Shown: positions 19,924 through 28,869 of the stretch, piece after piece
Position numbering within the stretch: the stretch's first letter is position 1
How the letters are laid out: every line of letters begins with the position of its first letter
NCBI GenBank assembly: GCA_003676145.1
Contig: NAUB01000025.1
Span: forward strand, 1-64,000
Direction: 5' to 3'
DNA length: 64,000 nt
Source: a gamma proteobacterium symbiont of Stewartia floridana
Lineage (GTDB): Bacteria > Pseudomonadota > Gammaproteobacteria > Chromatiales > Chromatiaceae
The notes under the pieces: generated by a model
Told to the model about the DNA's origin: nothing
The model's input: the letters and a program-made list of their open reading frames with translations, nothing else
Databases searched by the model: none
Made by a program: the position numbers and the translations under genes

Positions 19924-20370
19924 CGGGGTGCTTGGCGTTGGTGTTAACAGGCTCTGCTAGAGCCAACAGGCAAATTGTACCGTATGGTGGCTAAATAACT
20001 TAACGATGTTTTCATATCGTGAAAGTGATCCGGTTAAATGGTGCCTGCGATATCGATCCAGGCTGGGTATAACGGGATTTTCCAGTCTCCTTGCTCTGAA
20101 GCCTTATCAGGTTCTTCAACCGGTTAGGCTGGGGATCAAGGATCAACTTAATCTATATTCTAGGATTAAAATGCATAGCATCTTTTGCGATTTTTCATAT
20201 AATAGAACTAACTTGTTGATATAAAATGAATAAATATATTTGATATCATCTTGAAACAAGCCACTGTATCCTAGTGGTTATAAATAAAGCGTTGGGATTA
20301 CTTGTGATTCAAGTCCCCAATAGAGATAATCATAACTGGGCCAAATCTGGCGAAATTTTAAAGCAACTTC
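19924..20370. other. Noncoding gap between divergent phoB and the CNNM gene
   Basis: No credible gene is seen. It holds a TACAAT -10-like hexamer on the minus strand (19974-19979) about 50 bases before phoB, one copy of the GTTAACAGGCT repeat motif next to a GGCTCT/AGAGCC hairpin (19943-19964), an AT-rich part with TATAAT on the plus strand (20198-20203), and a nested hairpin with TTGGG/CCCAA and ACTTG/CAAGT arms near 20292-20320, ahead of the CNNM start. Confidence 0.5.
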
Positions 20371-21642
20371 GTGGAAAGTTATCTAATTTTGGTGATACTG
20401 CTCGTGCTGTCGGGCGTCTTCTCCGGTTCAGAGACAGCTCTGGTATCCCTATCGATGGCTCGTGCCGAGGCCTTGTACAAGGAGGGTAGAAGTGGCGCTC
20501 ATGCGCTCTACATCCTGAAAAAAGACCCCAGCCGAATGCTGATCACGATTCTGATCGGCAATAATGTGGTCAATATCGCTGCCTCCGCCATGGCCACCGT
20601 CATAGCAACAGACTACTTCGGCGATAGTGGCCCAGGCATCGCCGTCGGTGTACTGACCATTGTGATACTGATTTTCGGTGAGATTACCCCGAAGAGTCTG
20701 GCAACCCGTTTCTCTGAACGCATCTCACTCGCAATGGCCCCCCTGATCTATGGATTCATGCGCCTGATCTACCCGCTGGTCTGGCTGTTTCTGCAGTTCA
20801 CCAACTGGGTACAATCCTCAACCAAGGCGATGGATGATCCGCTGATCACTGAATCAGAGGTGATCACCCTGATCGAGCATGGTGAGGAAGAGGGTGTCAT
20901 CGATACCGACGAGCGGGAGATGATCGAGCGTATCTTCAACTTCAATGACCTCAAGGCTGAGGATGTGATGACCCCCAGGCGTCAGGTGTTTCGTCTCGAT
21001 GGCCGTCGTACCCTGAGGGATGTGCTACCGAATATGTTGACCACAGGATATTCCCGAATTCCGATCTATACTGACGATCCGGATGAAATCGTCAGTGTCA
21101 TCATCCTGCGCGACCTGATCGGTATCATTGCCAAGGGTGAGTTGGATGTGGAACTCAATGAGTTGGGTCAGGAACCGGTGTTCACCTCAGCCATCACGCC
21201 GATCGATGAGTTGATTAGAATCCTGAAGAATAAAAGCACACACCTGGCCGTTGTGGTGGATGAGCATGGTGCGATGGTGGGCGTCATCTCACTTGAGGAT
21301 ATGCTTGAAGAGCTGGTGGGTGAGATCTATGACGAAAGTGACGAAAAGCCCGACGATCTGTTGGTGCTGGATGATAGTAATATCCTGGTGAAGGGGACCG
21401 CTGAATTGCGAGTCGTTGAGGAGTTTTTCTCCATCGATATTCCGGGTAAGCCAACCGACACAATCAACCGCTGGCTGCTCGAGCATACCGAGCGGATTCC
21501 GACCAAGGATGAGAAATTTGAGCTTGATGGGCTGATGGTGCGAGTCGAAGATGCCTCCACGCGCCGAATTCACCAGGTGATTCTCAGCCGAAGCGACAAA
21601 ACCGAAGAAGATGAGAGCGCGGACCTGCAGACTGAGTCCTGA
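20371..21642 (+). CDS. CNNM/CBS-domain transporter (HlyC/CorC family)
   Basis: A 423-residue inner-membrane protein of the DUF21 (CNNM) family linked to magnesium or cobalt efflux. Residues 1-about 145 hold the DUF21 membrane domain with the GVFSGSETALVSLS signature and several hydrophobic segments. Then come two CBS domains (about 200-320, MTPRRQVF and VVVDEHGAMVGVISLEDMLEELVGE) and a C-terminal CorC/HlyC domain (about 335-415). The start is a GTG without an obvious ribosome-binding site, supported by the first membrane segment beginning right after it. The transported ion is not determined by sequence. Confidence 0.88.
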   Translation: MESYLILVILLVLSGVFSGSETALVSLSMARAEALYKEGRSGAHALYILKKDPSRMLITILIGNNVVNIAASAMATVIATDYFGDSGPGIAVGVLTIVILIFGEITPKSLATRFSERISLAMAPLIYGFMRLIYPLVWLFLQFTNWVQSSTKAMDDPLITESEVITLIEHGEEEGVIDTDEREMIERIFNFNDLKAEDVMTPRRQVFRLDGRRTLRDVLPNMLTTGYSRIPIYTDDPDEIVSVIILRDLIGIIAKGELDVELNELGQEPVFTSAITPIDELIRILKNKSTHLAVVVDEHGAMVGVISLEDMLEELVGEIYDESDEKPDDLLVLDDSNILVKGTAELRVVEEFFSIDIPGKPTDTINRWLLEHTERIPTKDEKFELDGLMVRVEDASTRRIHQVILSRSDKTEEDESADLQTES

Positions 21643-21676
21643 TCCGGGATTCCGCTTAAGCTCTGTATACTGAGCG

Positions 21677-21704
21677 GCGCTGACTGACTTCTGTCAGACA
21701 GCGC
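21677..21704. terminator. Terminator hairpin between convergent CNNM gene and ppk1
   Basis: GCGCTG (21677-21682) pairs with CAGCGC (21699-21704) and, inside an A-A mismatch, CTGAC with GTCAG around a TTCT loop. The plus strand continues TTGCATGGGGTTTT. It lies midway between the two stop codons and can serve both genes. Confidence 0.55.
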
Positions 21705-21732
21705 TTGCATGGGGTTTTAGCAGGCGCTATCC

Positions 21733-23964
21733 CTATCCATTTCCACCGTTCTGGTTGTGATTCTTCAGGCGATGTTTGAAATGGGTCATCAGTTTTTCCC
21801 GCATACGCTTTTCACGATGTTTCTTGGACGCTTCCACGCGCCTTTCCGCAACCCCGATCAGTGTCTCCTGACAGTTGAGTGATTTATCCTCTTCAGAGGG
21901 TGTACGACGGATGTAGGTGCCGTCTGACTGCATGTCCCAGGCGTTGTGTTTGTCTCCCAGTTGTACATCCAGCATCAGGCGCAGCTCCTGACGCAGTGCC
22001 GGGGCTTCAACCGGAACCAGGACTTCAACCCGTTGCATCAGGTTGCGTTGCATCAGGTCGGCAGAGCCGATGAAGTACTCCTCATCGCCACCGTTGTGGA
22101 AGTAGTTGATTCGTGCGTGTTCCAGAAAACGCCCAACGATACTGACCACACTGCCGCTCTCGCTCAATCCTTTGATGCCCGGTCGGAATCGACAGGTATC
22201 GCGAACGATCAGTTCCACTTTCACCCCGGCCTGAGTGGCCTTATAGAGGGATTTGACAATGTCCTGATCTTCCAGTGCATTCATCTTCAGCTGGATATGG
22301 CCTGTGGAGGATTCGCGGTGGATTTTGATCTCACGCTCTATTTTGTTCAACAGAGACTGCTTCAGGGTATAGGGCGCAGCCAGAATCTTGCGGTAACTGG
22401 GTGGCGGTGAGTATCCGGTAAGGTAGTTGAACTGTTCCGTGAGATCCTTGCCGATCTCTTCATCGCAACCCAATAATCCCAGGTCGGTGTAGAGACGTGC
22501 TGTGCCGGCATGATAGTTACCGGTGCCGATATGGTAGTAACGGCGTAACTGAGAGTAATCCTTGCGGATCACCATGATCAGCTTACTGTGGGTTTTCAGA
22601 CCGAGCACGCCGTAGGTGACATGAATGCCTGCCTGTTCAAGTCGTCTTGCCCAACGGATATTTGCGGCCTCATCAAATCTTGCCTTCAGCTCAACCAGTA
22701 CGGCAACCTGTTTGCCGTTGCGTGCTGCCTTGGTCAGCGAGTCGAGCACATTGCCATCGGCGGAGGTTCGATAGAGGGTCATTTTGATTGCCAACACCTT
22801 CGGGTCTTCAGCCGCCGTGCGCAGGAAACGCTCGACGGTGGTGCTGAACGATTCATAGGGGTGTTGCAGTAACAGGCCCTGATGGTCACGCAGGATGTGA
22901 AAGATGTTACGCCGATCGTGGGCCAGTTGGGGGTGATCGACTGGGTGGTGCGGGGTATCGTGCAGTTCCGGAAGGTTGAGTTTGGTCAACTCAAACAGAT
23001 CCCGGAGTGCCATCATACCTTCGATGGTGTAGACATCCTGCTCTTCATTGAGTCCCAGTTCGGCCGCCAACATACCGCGGTGAACTGCATTCATGCCATT
23101 TGAAGTCTCCAGTCGAACGATAGGAGCGAAGTGCCGTTCACGTAATTCGGACTCGATGGTTTCCAACAGATCGCTCGCCGCTTCCTGGTCCAGCTCCACA
23201 TTGGCATTACGGGTAACCCGAAACAGATCGCAGGATTCGATCGCCATACCCGGAAACAGCATATCCAGATTGTTGGCAATCAGATCATCCAGAGTGACAT
23301 AAGTGTAATCTTCGCCAACCTTGATCAGCCTTGATGAAACATCCTGACTGACCGGAACTTTCACCCTCGCCATATGCAGATCATGACCACCCGGAAATCG
23401 CAATGTCACCAGCAGATTGAGGGTCAGATTGGAGATAAATGGAAAAGGATGGCTCGGGTCCATGGCCAGTGGAGTCAGCATGGGAAAGATGTTCTGCTGA
23501 AAATGGTCCCGTAACTTCTCTTGTTGATGTTCATCAAGGGACTGATATTCAGTGATGCGTATCTCTTCTTCGGACAGTTCCTGCAGCAGTTGGTTATAGA
23601 TCTGCTCCTGAGTCTGTTGCATCTCCCGGGTGACTTTATGACACTCCTCAAGCTGCTGCATCGGGGTTCTGCCGTCGACACTCGGTACGCTGATACCAGC
23701 TGCCACCTGCTGCTTCAGGCCGCCGATGCGTTTCATGAAAAACTCGTCCAGATTATTGCTGACGATGGCCAGGAATTTGACCCTTTCGAGCAGCGGGTTT
23801 TTCTCCCTGGTGGCCTCAGCCAGTACCCGGCGGTTGAATGCTAGCCAGGTGAGCTCCCTGTTTAAGTAGAGGCTGGCATCATCGAGATCGATCGCGCTCG
23901 GTTCATTGCTTGCCTGGTGCTCTGTTGTACCGTACTGGTCCGAGATCTGTTCTGGATTGTTCAT
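21733..23964 (-). CDS. ppk1: Polyphosphate kinase 1
   Basis: Ppk1 polymerises the gamma phosphate of ATP into long-chain polyphosphate at the membrane. The 743-residue protein begins its conserved N domain at LYLNRELTWLAFNRRVL (about residue 32) and has the two catalytic histidines H459 (GLKTHSKL) and H478 (YYHIGTGNYH). The late motif HARINYFHNGGDEEYFIGSADLMQRNL is the second phospholipase-D-like half. It is 94 bases downstream of the ApgM-type gene on the same strand and probably co-transcribed with it. PhoBR is nearby, but no Pho box is evident. Confidence 0.96.
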   Translation of the reverse strand: MNNPEQISDQYGTTEHQASNEPSAIDLDDASLYLNRELTWLAFNRRVLAEATREKNPLLERVKFLAIVSNNLDEFFMKRIGGLKQQVAAGISVPSVDGRTPMQQLEECHKVTREMQQTQEQIYNQLLQELSEEEIRITEYQSLDEHQQEKLRDHFQQNIFPMLTPLAMDPSHPFPFISNLTLNLLVTLRFPGGHDLHMARVKVPVSQDVSSRLIKVGEDYTYVTLDDLIANNLDMLFPGMAIESCDLFRVTRNANVELDQEAASDLLETIESELRERHFAPIVRLETSNGMNAVHRGMLAAELGLNEEQDVYTIEGMMALRDLFELTKLNLPELHDTPHHPVDHPQLAHDRRNIFHILRDHQGLLLQHPYESFSTTVERFLRTAAEDPKVLAIKMTLYRTSADGNVLDSLTKAARNGKQVAVLVELKARFDEAANIRWARRLEQAGIHVTYGVLGLKTHSKLIMVIRKDYSQLRRYYHIGTGNYHAGTARLYTDLGLLGCDEEIGKDLTEQFNYLTGYSPPPSYRKILAAPYTLKQSLLNKIEREIKIHRESSTGHIQLKMNALEDQDIVKSLYKATQAGVKVELIVRDTCRFRPGIKGLSESGSVVSIVGRFLEHARINYFHNGGDEEYFIGSADLMQRNLMQRVEVLVPVEAPALRQELRLMLDVQLGDKHNAWDMQSDGTYIRRTPSEEDKSLNCQETLIGVAERRVEASKKHREKRMREKLMTHFKHRLKNHNQNGGNG

Positions 23965-24058
23965 GGTGAGGGTTCATCAAGATAGAAGGATGGTATTAAG
24001 TATATGCTTTGAAATCGAAATTGTGGAACAGTTCGGTGAAACTGTAGTAATCCGGGGC

Positions 24059-25333
24059 TCAGAATAGGTAAGTGCTGTCTTTCGGTCTGAAATTTTCCAG
24101 TCGATTCATCTGATCCAGGAAGGTGATCAGGAAACCCAAACTGTTGATCCGTCCAAGGCCACCGATGGCGCAGGCGGATTCCGAAAAGCTTTTACAGCCG
24201 TCGACTCTACCGTAGGGGTTATATATCAGACTGGGAATCGGGTCTCCGGTGTGGCGTCCCGTATTGCTGTCTGTGCTGTGGTCCGCGGTGATTCCAATCA
24301 CCAACTCATCACTGATCAGGGGTGCGATGGCATCGTCGATTTTCGACAGTATCTCCCGTTTAGCGATGGGGTCCATATCGTGAGAGGCAATATCAGTCGC
24401 TTTGATGTGGAGATAGACCAGATCGTTCTCTTTCAAAGCGCTACGGGCAGTCTCCACTTTGGCCAGCAGGTCAGTATCCTTGGCGCCAGTGAAACGTGGA
24501 TTCTCATACAACTGGTATCCAAGCAGTTTGCCGAAACCCAGTACTGTCCTTTCTCCGGATATCACTCCGGCATCGATTTTCAGATGACGAAGTAAGGATT
24601 TTATTTTCGGTAGTTTGCCGGGGCTGCGACAGATAATACCGTTTGCCGGTGCCAGACCATGTTCCCGGCGACGCTGATTGACCGGGTGTTGATCAAGCTT
24701 GTCGTAGACAATCTCGATCAGACGATTGATACAGCGGGCAGTTTTTTCAGCTGCGGCATCCCCCGGGTTGTTGGCCTGGCAAGAGAGCAGCCCTTTATTG
24801 CGGTAATCATTACCCGGGTCGGTATTGCCGATATCATTCGACAGACCGAGACCTTCCAACTGGAGTACTACCCGATGTTGTGTGGCAGGATGGAGGCTCC
24901 CCGTGATGCCTTCGCCCAGATCGACTTGACCGATATCGGAGGCGAGGACTTCAGTCCCTTGATTGATTCGGCCTGCTCGCCGGTCAAGAATTTTGAATCG
25001 CTTGCCCTTTCGTTCGATCGTGGCGAAGTTACAGCGGAAGTAGAGTGCCTGATCGCTGCTGCTCAAACCAACTCCGGATGCCTCAACGGGGCCACGGGCC
25101 AGCCCAATGGCCTGTTGTTGGGACAAGCCGAACAGAGGGCAGAAACCGGTATGTGTGCCGACTGGCATGCCGGCGAAAAGTGGATCGACGAGACCACATT
25201 GTCCGGCTGTGGCGAGACTGTCCATATTCGGTGTCTCAGCGACTTCCAAGGGTGTTTTGCCGCCAAAGGAGGGTATACCCCGGTCACCCAGACCATCGAG
25301 TATGATCAATAGACCTTTGTGGGTCGTTATCAA
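24059..25333 (-). CDS. ApgM-family phosphoglycerate mutase-like protein, variant active site
   Basis: The protein (424 residues) belongs to the alkaline phosphatase superfamily and resembles archaeal-type cofactor-independent phosphoglycerate mutase. Metal-site motifs are visible at both ends: ILDGLGDRG (11-19) and ADHSTDSNTGRHTGDPIP near the C-terminus, with HDMDPIAK between. In typical ApgM the nucleophile loop reads PGSDTAH; here it reads VGTHTGF, with T60 where the serine would be. It may therefore act as a mutase, phosphatase or transferase on a related phosphoglycerate. The start is TTG 25333 with GAGG about 11 bases upstream. It lies between the 2-phosphoglycerate kinase-like gene and ppk1. 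Confidence 0.75.
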   Translation of the reverse strand: MITTHKGLLIILDGLGDRGIPSFGGKTPLEVAETPNMDSLATAGQCGLVDPLFAGMPVGTHTGFCPLFGLSQQQAIGLARGPVEASGVGLSSSDQALYFRCNFATIERKGKRFKILDRRAGRINQGTEVLASDIGQVDLGEGITGSLHPATQHRVVLQLEGLGLSNDIGNTDPGNDYRNKGLLSCQANNPGDAAAEKTARCINRLIEIVYDKLDQHPVNQRRREHGLAPANGIICRSPGKLPKIKSLLRHLKIDAGVISGERTVLGFGKLLGYQLYENPRFTGAKDTDLLAKVETARSALKENDLVYLHIKATDIASHDMDPIAKREILSKIDDAIAPLISDELVIGITADHSTDSNTGRHTGDPIPSLIYNPYGRVDGCKSFSESACAIGGLGRINSLGFLITFLDQMNRLENFRPKDSTYLF

Positions 25334-25409
25334 GTTCAGTTAACCTCAGATGAGTTGAACCGGTGACGGCAATAGGCGCATGCTCAAACTTCAGTGCCGG
25401 AGTATCTGG

Positions 25410-26603
25410 TTATTCTGTACCAAATACATCCTCAACTGTAGCATGAAAGTTCTTCTCTAACACCTCAATTATCAGACGCATGATCTGATCGGTTGCCAGG
25501 TCTTTGTGGTCGTTGGCAATGATAGAGACGCTGTGATTATCCGCTTCGGATAACAGGTGGCTCTGCAGCATCCAGATTGAGTCGAAATTTGACAGATAGT
25601 TGCTGTCTTCGCTGCGTTCGGGCGCGGTGATTCCCCGATCTTTCAATCGGTGTTTCAGTTGATTCTGTTTCAACACCGCCAGCACGATCGGCACGATTAC
25701 CGCATCGCTGTTATCCTTGAACAGGTTGTACAGGGTAGGGGTGACATGTACCCCTTCAAGGATCAATGAGACTCTCTCTTTCAGGGCCCTTTGTACGACC
25801 GCTTCACAGGGAACGGAGACCAGTTCACACTGGTGAAGATAGCCATGAATCATCAGCTCTTCGCTACTTCCCTCATGCTCATGCTGGCCCAGGGTTTTTT
25901 GCCAGGCATTGAATGAAGAGGTGTGCAGTTCAGGCATCAGTCGTTGCGGAATCATCATGCGCATAACTTCCCGCAACATGTCGGTTGACTGGGTGCGGAT
26001 GATATTCAGCCGATGCGCCACTTCCGTGGCAACGGTACTCTTACCGCATCCAGTGGCGCCGCCGATCAGCAGTATCAATGGCCGTTTGGAGTGTTTGTAG
26101 TCGGCCCACACCAGGTAGCTGTTTGCAGCACGCTTACCGTAGCGTTGCTTGAGCTTTTCATGGGTCAGACGGCCAAGTTGATCGCTGGTGATACCCTCCT
26201 GGTAGGATTCAAGCAGATCCAGATAAATCGATTGGCTGATCAGTGAAGCCTTATCGCTGTCCAGACCGGAAGATTCCAGTGATTGCCGGTGCTCAATGGT
26301 AGAAAAGGGGCGTGCGACCCCCTTACGGTCGGTGACCATGATCTCAGGCGTATTGGGAGTCAGGCTCTCATAGTTTTCTATAACCTCGTGCTGCTCGAGT
26401 TGCTCGAGTTGTTTCAGCACCAGTTTACGCAGATCATCGGTCGACAATTCATCCTTGCCGGCAATCTGTTGACGGATCTCGGATGAGAGTTCGTAGGCGG
26501 TCTCAAATGCCAGTCCGGCATCGGTCAGTGAACGGGTCAGGATGCCGCGTAAAAACGGAGCACGTGTCTCATCGTTGCTGTCTATGATGAAAGTTTTTGC
26601 CAT
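25410..26603 (-). CDS. 2-phosphoglycerate kinase-like protein with ATP-cone region
   Basis: A 397-residue protein with an N-terminal ATP-cone-like region (about 1-90, RAPFLRGILTRSLTDAGLAF and DELSTDDLRKLVLKQLE) and further linker helices, then a P-loop kinase domain starting at 176 with Walker A GGATGCGKST at 181-190. This layout is that of archaeal 2-phosphoglycerate kinase, which makes 2,3-bisphosphoglycerate, the precursor of cyclic 2,3-diphosphoglycerate in methanogens. It is first in a likely operon with the ApgM-like gene and ppk1. No cyclic-DPG synthetase is seen nearby. Function in bacteria is an inference. Confidence 0.75.
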   Translation of the reverse strand: MAKTFIIDSNDETRAPFLRGILTRSLTDAGLAFETAYELSSEIRQQIAGKDELSTDDLRKLVLKQLEQLEQHEVIENYESLTPNTPEIMVTDRKGVARPFSTIEHRQSLESSGLDSDKASLISQSIYLDLLESYQEGITSDQLGRLTHEKLKQRYGKRAANSYLVWADYKHSKRPLILLIGGATGCGKSTVATEVAHRLNIIRTQSTDMLREVMRMMIPQRLMPELHTSSFNAWQKTLGQHEHEGSSEELMIHGYLHQCELVSVPCEAVVQRALKERVSLILEGVHVTPTLYNLFKDNSDAVIVPIVLAVLKQNQLKHRLKDRGITAPERSEDSNYLSNFDSIWMLQSHLLSEADNHSVSIIANDHKDLATDQIMRLIIEVLEKNFHATVEDVFGTE

Positions 26604-26990
26604 GGCGTCAGGCTATCAGATCAGTCGCCATACGTGGAGTGAATAGATCACTTTTCACGCTAACTCGATCTTTTTGTTGTTGTTTGATGGGATAATTCAA
26701 TTCCATCTATGGAAATCCTTTTTGGCGTTTACAAACGAACCTGTCATTTGCAAACCCCTTGGTATGAAAAAAAGCTGGCTGAATGGTCAGCCTCTAAATG
26801 TGTCAATTATAGCGGTTGCACAAGCTTGTTAGTACTCGGACCTGTTTACACGAGTCCTACAGCCCTTGTCGTGGCTGATTTTTGTTCAGCAAGTCAGAAT
26901 GTTGCAACACTCAAGCCTCTCTCCTCGTGACGTGATTGATGCGTTACAGGTGCGTCAGGGTGTAGAGAATTTGAGGTAACAGGCGATAAG
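26604..26990. other. Noncoding gap upstream of the 2-phosphoglycerate kinase gene
   Basis: No gene of credible composition is seen. The region must hold the promoter of the kinase-ApgM-ppk1 unit and contains the strong minus-strand terminator at 26767-26792 that ends the transcript from the SpoIIE-phosphatase gene. Confidence 0.5.
26767..26792 (-). terminator. Intrinsic terminator, minus strand
   Basis: On the minus strand GGCTGA pairs with TCAGCC (26777-26782 with 26787-26792) around a 4-base loop and is followed after AGC by seven T residues (complement of 26767-26773). It lies about 200 bases past the stop of the response regulator/phosphatase gene and insulates the next operon. Confidence 0.7.
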
Positions 26991-28727
26991 CTAATTTGTC
27001 TGTTCCCATGCGTAGATGGCTTCTGCCTTGTTGCCCGGTTCAAAGAAGTGCAGTTGTTTACAAAGGGACTCGACCAACAGCAAACCACGACCACTGTAGA
27101 GTTGATCGTTACTGGCTTCCTTCTTATGGCTGCTGTAGTCAAAGCCATTGCCGCTGTCTTCAATGGTGATAATGATATAACCGCTGCCATCCTGACTGTA
27201 GATCCTGAGGTTCAAACGAACACACCCTTGGGAGAGATCATTCAATCGCTGTTCTCGCTGCTGGAAGTAGTCGGTAAATCCGTTCTCTCCCTGCTTCAGG
27301 CTGGAGTCAAGATTGAGAATGCCATGATCGAGGGCGTTGACATAGAGTTCCGTCAGGATGGTGAAGAGAGGACGTCGATGGTCATGCAGCCCGGCGGTCT
27401 CCTGGATTGAATTGATGAGGATCGGAATCGGGTCGGCTTGACGCAGTTGGGCACCATAGAGTGTGAACTGGAACTCAATACAATCCGGGTGTTCTTTCAG
27501 AATGGTTTCAGGCAACTCGTGTTCGACTTTTTTATGCGCTGCCTCTGAAGAACCCATAGCCGGGAACATTTGTCGAATCAGAGGGATTTCCACAACGCTG
27601 ATATCATCGTCCTGCGGGGCATCGCTACAGAATTCATGCAGATCACCACTCAGTTTATCCAGAATGTAGTCATGATCGATACTTTGCTTGATGGCATCGA
27701 TATATCGTGTCTGGCCGAACAATTCGCCGTTCGGATTACGTGCTTCGGTGACACCGTCCGTTGCCAGTATGATCCGGTCTCCTTCACTGATTTTCAAAAA
27801 GTGGAATTCATCCTTGATGTCGATATCCGGTGCGATACCGAGTGGCAGGGACTGGGAGCTGATCTTCTGTTTGATTTTTCGCCCATCCTTGTCGATCAGG
27901 TAACAGTCAGGCATACCGCAATTGATCAGTTTGACATGGTCGAGTTCGTGATCGATTTTGACAAACTGCACAGCCATGAACATACCGGTTGGCAGCAGGC
28001 TGTGTAATTTGCTGTTGATGGCCTGCAGTATCTGGTGTGGCCCAAATCCCTTGGCGGTCATCGAGCGGAAGGCCTCAGATGTGGGCAGGGCGCCCAGCGC
28101 AGAGGCCAGACCATGACCAGTGAAATCCCCGAGCAGCACATAGAGGTCGTGGGACGGGGCGAAGGCGGTCAGCATCAGATCGCCACTGAACAGGCTGGCG
28201 GGTTGCAGCAGACTGTGGATATGTTCCAGGGCAACATTATCGGCGACCACCGCACCGCTGAAGACCTGTTCGGCAATCTCCTGGTCCCGTTGCATGCGGC
28301 TATAGAGCATACGGGTATCCTGTTGAAGGATGCGAATCCGCTCCATCGCTTTCATCTTTGCGGAAAGCACGGTAAAGCTGTATGGCTTTGAGAGAAAATC
28401 ATCACCACCGACCTCGACGCAGCGGGCCAGTGCCTTTTCGTCTTGCATGGCAGTGAGAAAAATTATCGGTACAAACGAATCCCCTGCGCGTTGTTTGATC
28501 TGTACAGTGGCCTCATAACCGTCCATTTCCGGCATCATCACATCCATGAAAACGATGTCCGGCTGTTGCTCTTCAAACAGGCTCACAGCCTGGCGGCCAT
28601 TTTCCGCTTCGATGACCACATAGCCATGCTTCTGCAGGAGTTTTTTCAGGATCAGCCGGTTGGTTATTTCGTCCTCGACGATCAGGGCTTTGCCGTGATT
28701 TTCATGGGTGCTGAACTCTTTGGGCAT
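26991..28727 (-). CDS. Response regulator-SpoIIE phosphatase-HATPase fusion (RsbU/RsbW-like)
   Basis: This 578-residue signalling protein has three domains. Residues 12-135 form a receiver with D62 in FMDVMMPEMDG and K in LSKPYS. Residues about 175-390 are a PP2C-like SpoIIE phosphatase (VLLGDFTGHGLASALGALP, LATDGVTEARN, QDDDISVVEIP). Residues about 420-575 are an anti-sigma-type HATPase with ELYVNALDHG, EDSGNGFDY and GRGLLLVESL. Such proteins run partner-switching systems in which a STAS protein is dephosphorylated by one domain and phosphorylated by the other. No separate STAS gene lies beside it; the nearest STAS-like domain is in the divergent MlaE-type permease. Confidence 0.88.
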   Translation of the reverse strand: MPKEFSTHENHGKALIVEDEITNRLILKKLLQKHGYVVIEAENGRQAVSLFEEQQPDIVFMDVMMPEMDGYEATVQIKQRAGDSFVPIIFLTAMQDEKALARCVEVGGDDFLSKPYSFTVLSAKMKAMERIRILQQDTRMLYSRMQRDQEIAEQVFSGAVVADNVALEHIHSLLQPASLFSGDLMLTAFAPSHDLYVLLGDFTGHGLASALGALPTSEAFRSMTAKGFGPHQILQAINSKLHSLLPTGMFMAVQFVKIDHELDHVKLINCGMPDCYLIDKDGRKIKQKISSQSLPLGIAPDIDIKDEFHFLKISEGDRIILATDGVTEARNPNGELFGQTRYIDAIKQSIDHDYILDKLSGDLHEFCSDAPQDDDISVVEIPLIRQMFPAMGSSEAAHKKVEHELPETILKEHPDCIEFQFTLYGAQLRQADPIPILINSIQETAGLHDHRRPLFTILTELYVNALDHGILNLDSSLKQGENGFTDYFQQREQRLNDLSQGCVRLNLRIYSQDGSGYIIITIEDSGNGFDYSSHKKEASNDQLYSGRGLLLVESLCKQLHFFEPGNKAEAIYAWEQTN

Positions 28728-28869
28728 GGCGCTCTTCCGATTCTCTTAGCATGGATTTGTACTTTATATCACAGCTGGGTCTGGTGGCACTGATGCTACG
28801 CGCTCCTGTGTTGGAATCTCGCTAGTTTAATCAGTGTGTAGAGTAATGAGCGACATAGTGTGAAATATC

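Noticed and set aside
20291-20320. tRNA-like sequence with CTTGTGATTCAAG resembling an anticodon arm
   Set aside because: No acceptor stem, D-arm or T-arm of proper length can be folded around it; it is a simple nested hairpin.
26709-26930. Short plus-strand open frame in the gap before the 2-PG kinase gene
   Set aside because: No ribosome-binding site, unusual composition, and it runs through the minus-strand terminator.
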